Assembly: GCA_938044055.1 (NCBI GenBank)
Contig: CALIQO010000530.1
Location: 1-6,532, forward strand
Direction: 5' to 3'
Length of the DNA stretch: 6,532 nucleotides
From: an uncultured Saprospiraceae bacterium
Lineage (GTDB): Bacteria; Bacteroidota; Bacteroidia; Chitinophagales; Saprospiraceae
The position numbers were made by a program, and so were the translations under genes. Positions 4,169 through 6,532 of this stretch are shown in pieces (positions within the stretch are counted from its first letter, which is position 1; each line of letters begins with the position of its first letter). Below the pieces are notes generated by a model. It ran no database searches, was not told the DNA's origin, and worked only from the letters and a program-made list of their open reading frames with translations.

Positions 4169-6532
4169 TTCACTCTATTCTTTAGTAAAGCCTTGTAAGC
4201 AATAGAATGGGCCTTGGTGCGGTAACTGTTTCTGATGAACTTCCGATTATTCATCGACGGGTATGTCCGATTAGAGAGAAAAATAAATACCAAGTTGTGG
4301 TCAGGATCTGCAAAGGCTGCAGTTCCAGTAAATCCTAGATGTCCAAAAGTATTTGCGGAAGCATATTCTGACATATTCTGAGATTTCCCCTCATTTAGTT
4401 CTTTCATATCGAATCCTATTCCTCTCCGTGTAGATCCTGGATATCGAGAAGTAAATTGTCGTATAACTTCTTGACTCAGATATCGCTCTCCACCATATTC
4501 TCCACCATTAAGCAACATCTGCATAAGCAGGGCTATCTCTCTGGCATTAGAAAACAATCCTGCATGTCCACTCACCCCACCCAGCATAGCTGCACCCATA
4601 TCATGTACATAGCCCTGGATCTTCTGTCTTCTAAAATATATGTCTTCTTCTGAGGGTGCAATATTGAGTACACTGTGCTTTAGATAGGGATTAAAGGTTG
4701 TCTTCTCTAATCCCATAGGTTCGTAGAATGAATTGTGTGCATACTCATCGACACCCTGACCGGTTATGTTTTTAATGGTATTATGAACCAGATAAAAACC
4801 TAAGTCGCTGTATCGGTAACCTGGATTCTCTCTTAATTTACATCCGTATATCTGACTCCATAAGCTATCCCTGAAATCCGAGCGCATATACAGATTCTTG
4901 GCAACTGGAATAGCATAATCACTTGACCCTCTTTTATCATAGTAATCTGGAAGCGGTTTAGGGTTACGCTTATCTTCTGTTACCGTCTGGATATAAAATG
5001 GTATCCACCCTATCAAGCGGGCATGATGAGCCATCATATCTTCGAACCTCATATCAGCTTTATTCGTTGTGTCTAGTTGCGTTACATACTTAGAAACTGG
5101 ATCTGTTATATCTAGCTTGCCTTCATCTTGCAACTTCATCATAGATAAGGTAGAAGCCATAATCTTGGTTACCGATGCTAGGTCATACATGTCTGTAAGA
5201 TTAACCTTGCGATTCTTCTTGTATGTAAAGTGTCCATATGCTTTCTCATAAACTATCTTACCATCCTTAGCGATCAAGATCTGACATCCTGGAGCAGATT
5301 CCTCTTCTATCATCTCAGCTATCAATGTATCTAGTAAGGCAAGGGTATCTGAAGACATCCCCACATTCTCAGGAATCTCATATCCCATAGAGCCTATCGC
5401 TTCTCTCATCTGTCCCATCCCATAGGTGAATCGTTCTCCAGCACCTACTGGCAACTTCCCTCTGAATACACTTGCTCCGAGAAGAGCTTCCGCTGTGATT
5501 TCTTGGGTGAGTTTATCATCGTTGTAAGAAACAATTATCGGGTCCTGATTGCCGAATCTCTCTAGCGCGTACGGACTTCCAAAAAGTATGGTTATTACCT
5601 TATTCTGCTTACTGAGAGAATTAATGAAGGAAAGACTAGATTCTGATAATCCCCAGTTCTTACTAGCATACTTACTCATGTCATGAAAACTCACAATGAC
5701 CTTATCGTACCCTTTTAATTGGCTGAGAAGTAGTGACTTTTTAGATTCAGAAATTTCACTTGCAACACTATAACGTTTTATCCCTCCTGTAAGGTCACCC
5801 ATCCTAGTCTGAAAGGCTGTTTCCTTTCCTGTTCCTATACTCAAGGAAGCAATCTGTTCTTTATTTACTACAGATACTGGAATCTGTCGAGTAGAATCTG
5901 TTACCAGGGTTATGGCATTTCTAATCAGTTTCGATTTAAGAGCTTGGGCTTCTCCCCTATTGATGTGTGCAGACACTCCTTGTGGGTTAAGGGGTGAAAA
6001 CCCATTACTAAAACCCATATCATATTTAGCCTTGAGAATTCGCTTAACACTTTTTTCCAGTTGTTCCCAAGTTAACTTTCCTGTCTGAACATACTCTTTT
6101 ATGGTATTCATGGATTTAACTGGATCCATCGGAAGCAATATCATATCATTGCCTGCTGCAAGTGCTTCAGCTTCTGCAATTCCACTAGGAAAGTGATTAA
6201 GGACGCCTTGCATCTCCATCGCATCTGTAAATACGACACCATCGAATCCCATATCATTTCTTAGAATCCCTGTAATCGTTTTTTCTGAAAGTGTGGTGGG
6301 TCTATTTTCTCTATCATCTATGGTCGGAAAGTGTATATGCGCAACCATGACACTCGCTACCCCTTGATCTATCAATACTTGAAATGGCATTAATTCTAGA
6401 CTATCAAGTCGCTCTCTGTCATGGGTTATTATCGGTAATGCATGATGAGAATCCGTCCCAGTATCTCCACGACCAGGGAAGTGCTTGGCACTAGCCATAA
6501 CGCCATTATCTTGCATTCCTTTCATATAAGCG
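4165..6532 (-). CDS. GH3 beta-N-acetylhexosaminidase-like / beta-lactamase-like fusion (partial)
   Basis: The 5' end is cut by the window edge: the frame stays open to 6532, and the first ATG in view (6523-6525) lies inside the GH3 barrel, so it is not the true start. Numbering from that Met, the barrel's second half shows KHFPGRGDTGTDSH (14-27), the NagZ-type loop whose Asp25-His27 form the acid/base dyad, and VVFTDAMEM (97-105) with the nucleophile Asp101. This suits removal of N-acetylglucosamine from peptidoglycan-type substrates. A second alpha/beta domain follows at about 195-370. Residues about 393-780 form a serine beta-lactamase/esterase-like domain with SVTK (451-454, nucleophile Ser451 and Lys454), YSD (572-574) and HLGFTG (729-734) at the KTG position. 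Such fusions are known in Bacteroidota and are probably exported; the signal peptide and roughly 200 residues would lie outside the window. Substrate of the C-terminal domain is unknown: amidase, esterase or D-Ala peptidase activity are all possible. It is coupled to the permease gene downstream. Confidence 0.9.
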   Translation of the reverse strand, partial: AYMKGMQDNGVMASAKHFPGRGDTGTDSHHALPIITHDRERLDSLELMPFQVLIDQGVASVMVAHIHFPTIDDRENRPTTLSEKTITGILRNDMGFDGVVFTDAMEMQGVLNHFPSGIAEAEALAAGNDMILLPMDPVKSMNTIKEYVQTGKLTWEQLEKSVKRILKAKYDMGFSNGFSPLNPQGVSAHINRGEAQALKSKLIRNAITLVTDSTRQIPVSVVNKEQIASLSIGTGKETAFQTRMGDLTGGIKRYSVASEISESKKSLLLSQLKGYDKVIVSFHDMSKYASKNWGLSESSLSFINSLSKQNKVITILFGSPYALERFGNQDPIIVSYNDDKLTQEITAEALLGASVFRGKLPVGAGERFTYGMGQMREAIGSMGYEIPENVGMSSDTLALLDTLIAEMIEEESAPGCQILIAKDGKIVYEKAYGHFTYKKNRKVNLTDMYDLASVTKIMASTLSMMKLQDEGKLDITDPVSKYVTQLDTTNKADMRFEDMMAHHARLIGWIPFYIQTVTEDKRNPKPLPDYYDKRGSSDYAIPVAKNLYMRSDFRDSLWSQIYGCKLRENPGYRYSDLGFYLVHNTIKNITGQGVDEYAHNSFYEPMGLEKTTFNPYLKHSVLNIAPSEEDIYFRRQKIQGYVHDMGAAMLGGVSGHAGLFSNAREIALLMQMLLNGGEYGGERYLSQEVIRQFTSRYPGSTRRGIGFDMKELNEGKSQNMSEYASANTFGHLGFTGTAAFADPDHNLVFIFLSNRTYPSMNNRKFIRNSYRTKAHSIAYKALLKNRVN

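Noticed and set aside
4165..6525. Treating the ATG at 6523-6525 as the true start of the GH3 gene
   Set aside because: The frame is open to the window edge, and this Met lies a few residues before the KHFPG loop, in the middle of the barrel. The missing first half and signal peptide must lie to the right.
4165..6532. Calling the C-terminal domain an antibiotic-resistance beta-lactamase
   Set aside because: SVTK, YSD and HLGFTG fit the broad serine hydrolase/esterase family fused to GH3. The KTG motif of true class C enzymes is replaced, and the context is cell-wall metabolism, not resistance.

Overview
The window is a compact stretch of bacterial chromosome from what looks like a member of the Bacteroidota. 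The evidence is low GC by eye (about 40%), lipoprotein signals followed by cyclophilin domains, a PKD domain, a GH3 hydrolase fused to a serine beta-lactamase-like domain, a LolC/LolE-like permease, weak or absent Shine-Dalgarno sequences, and a TAnnTTTG-type -7 promoter element. The order within the phylum (Cytophagales, Saprospirales or Flavobacteriales) cannot be fixed from the sequence alone.

All six genes are on the minus strand, so transcription runs from high to low coordinates. The first is a 3' portion, cut by the right edge, of a large exported GH3 glycosidase (NagZ-like) with a C-terminal beta-lactamase/esterase-type domain. Its stop overlaps the TTG start of a LolC/LolE/FtsX-type permease by 4 nt. 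A 95-bp gap follows, holding a good Bacteroidota -7 promoter match. After it comes a tight four-gene cluster: a conserved small soluble protein of unknown function, a cyclophilin-type peptidyl-prolyl isomerase lipoprotein, a second cyclophilin lipoprotein with an extra PKD domain (stop and start share one base, TAATG), and a ROK-family polyphosphate glucokinase with a GTG start. The last 163 bp at the left edge are non-coding and hold one clean hairpin that could mark the 3' end of the minus-strand transcript.

The common theme is the cell envelope: peptidoglycan-sugar trimming (GH3), lipoprotein release (Lol-like permease) and folding of exported proteins (two lipoprotein prolyl isomerases). 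The glucokinase and the small protein look like metabolic or unassigned passengers. I see no mobile element, CRISPR array, tRNA, rRNA or defence system. The window reads as ordinary housekeeping sequence. The points most worth a second look are the paired cyclophilin lipoproteins, one PKD-fused with a Met at the usual Trp/Phe active-site position, the unassigned small protein, and the GH3/serine-hydrolase fusion coupled to a Lol-like permease.
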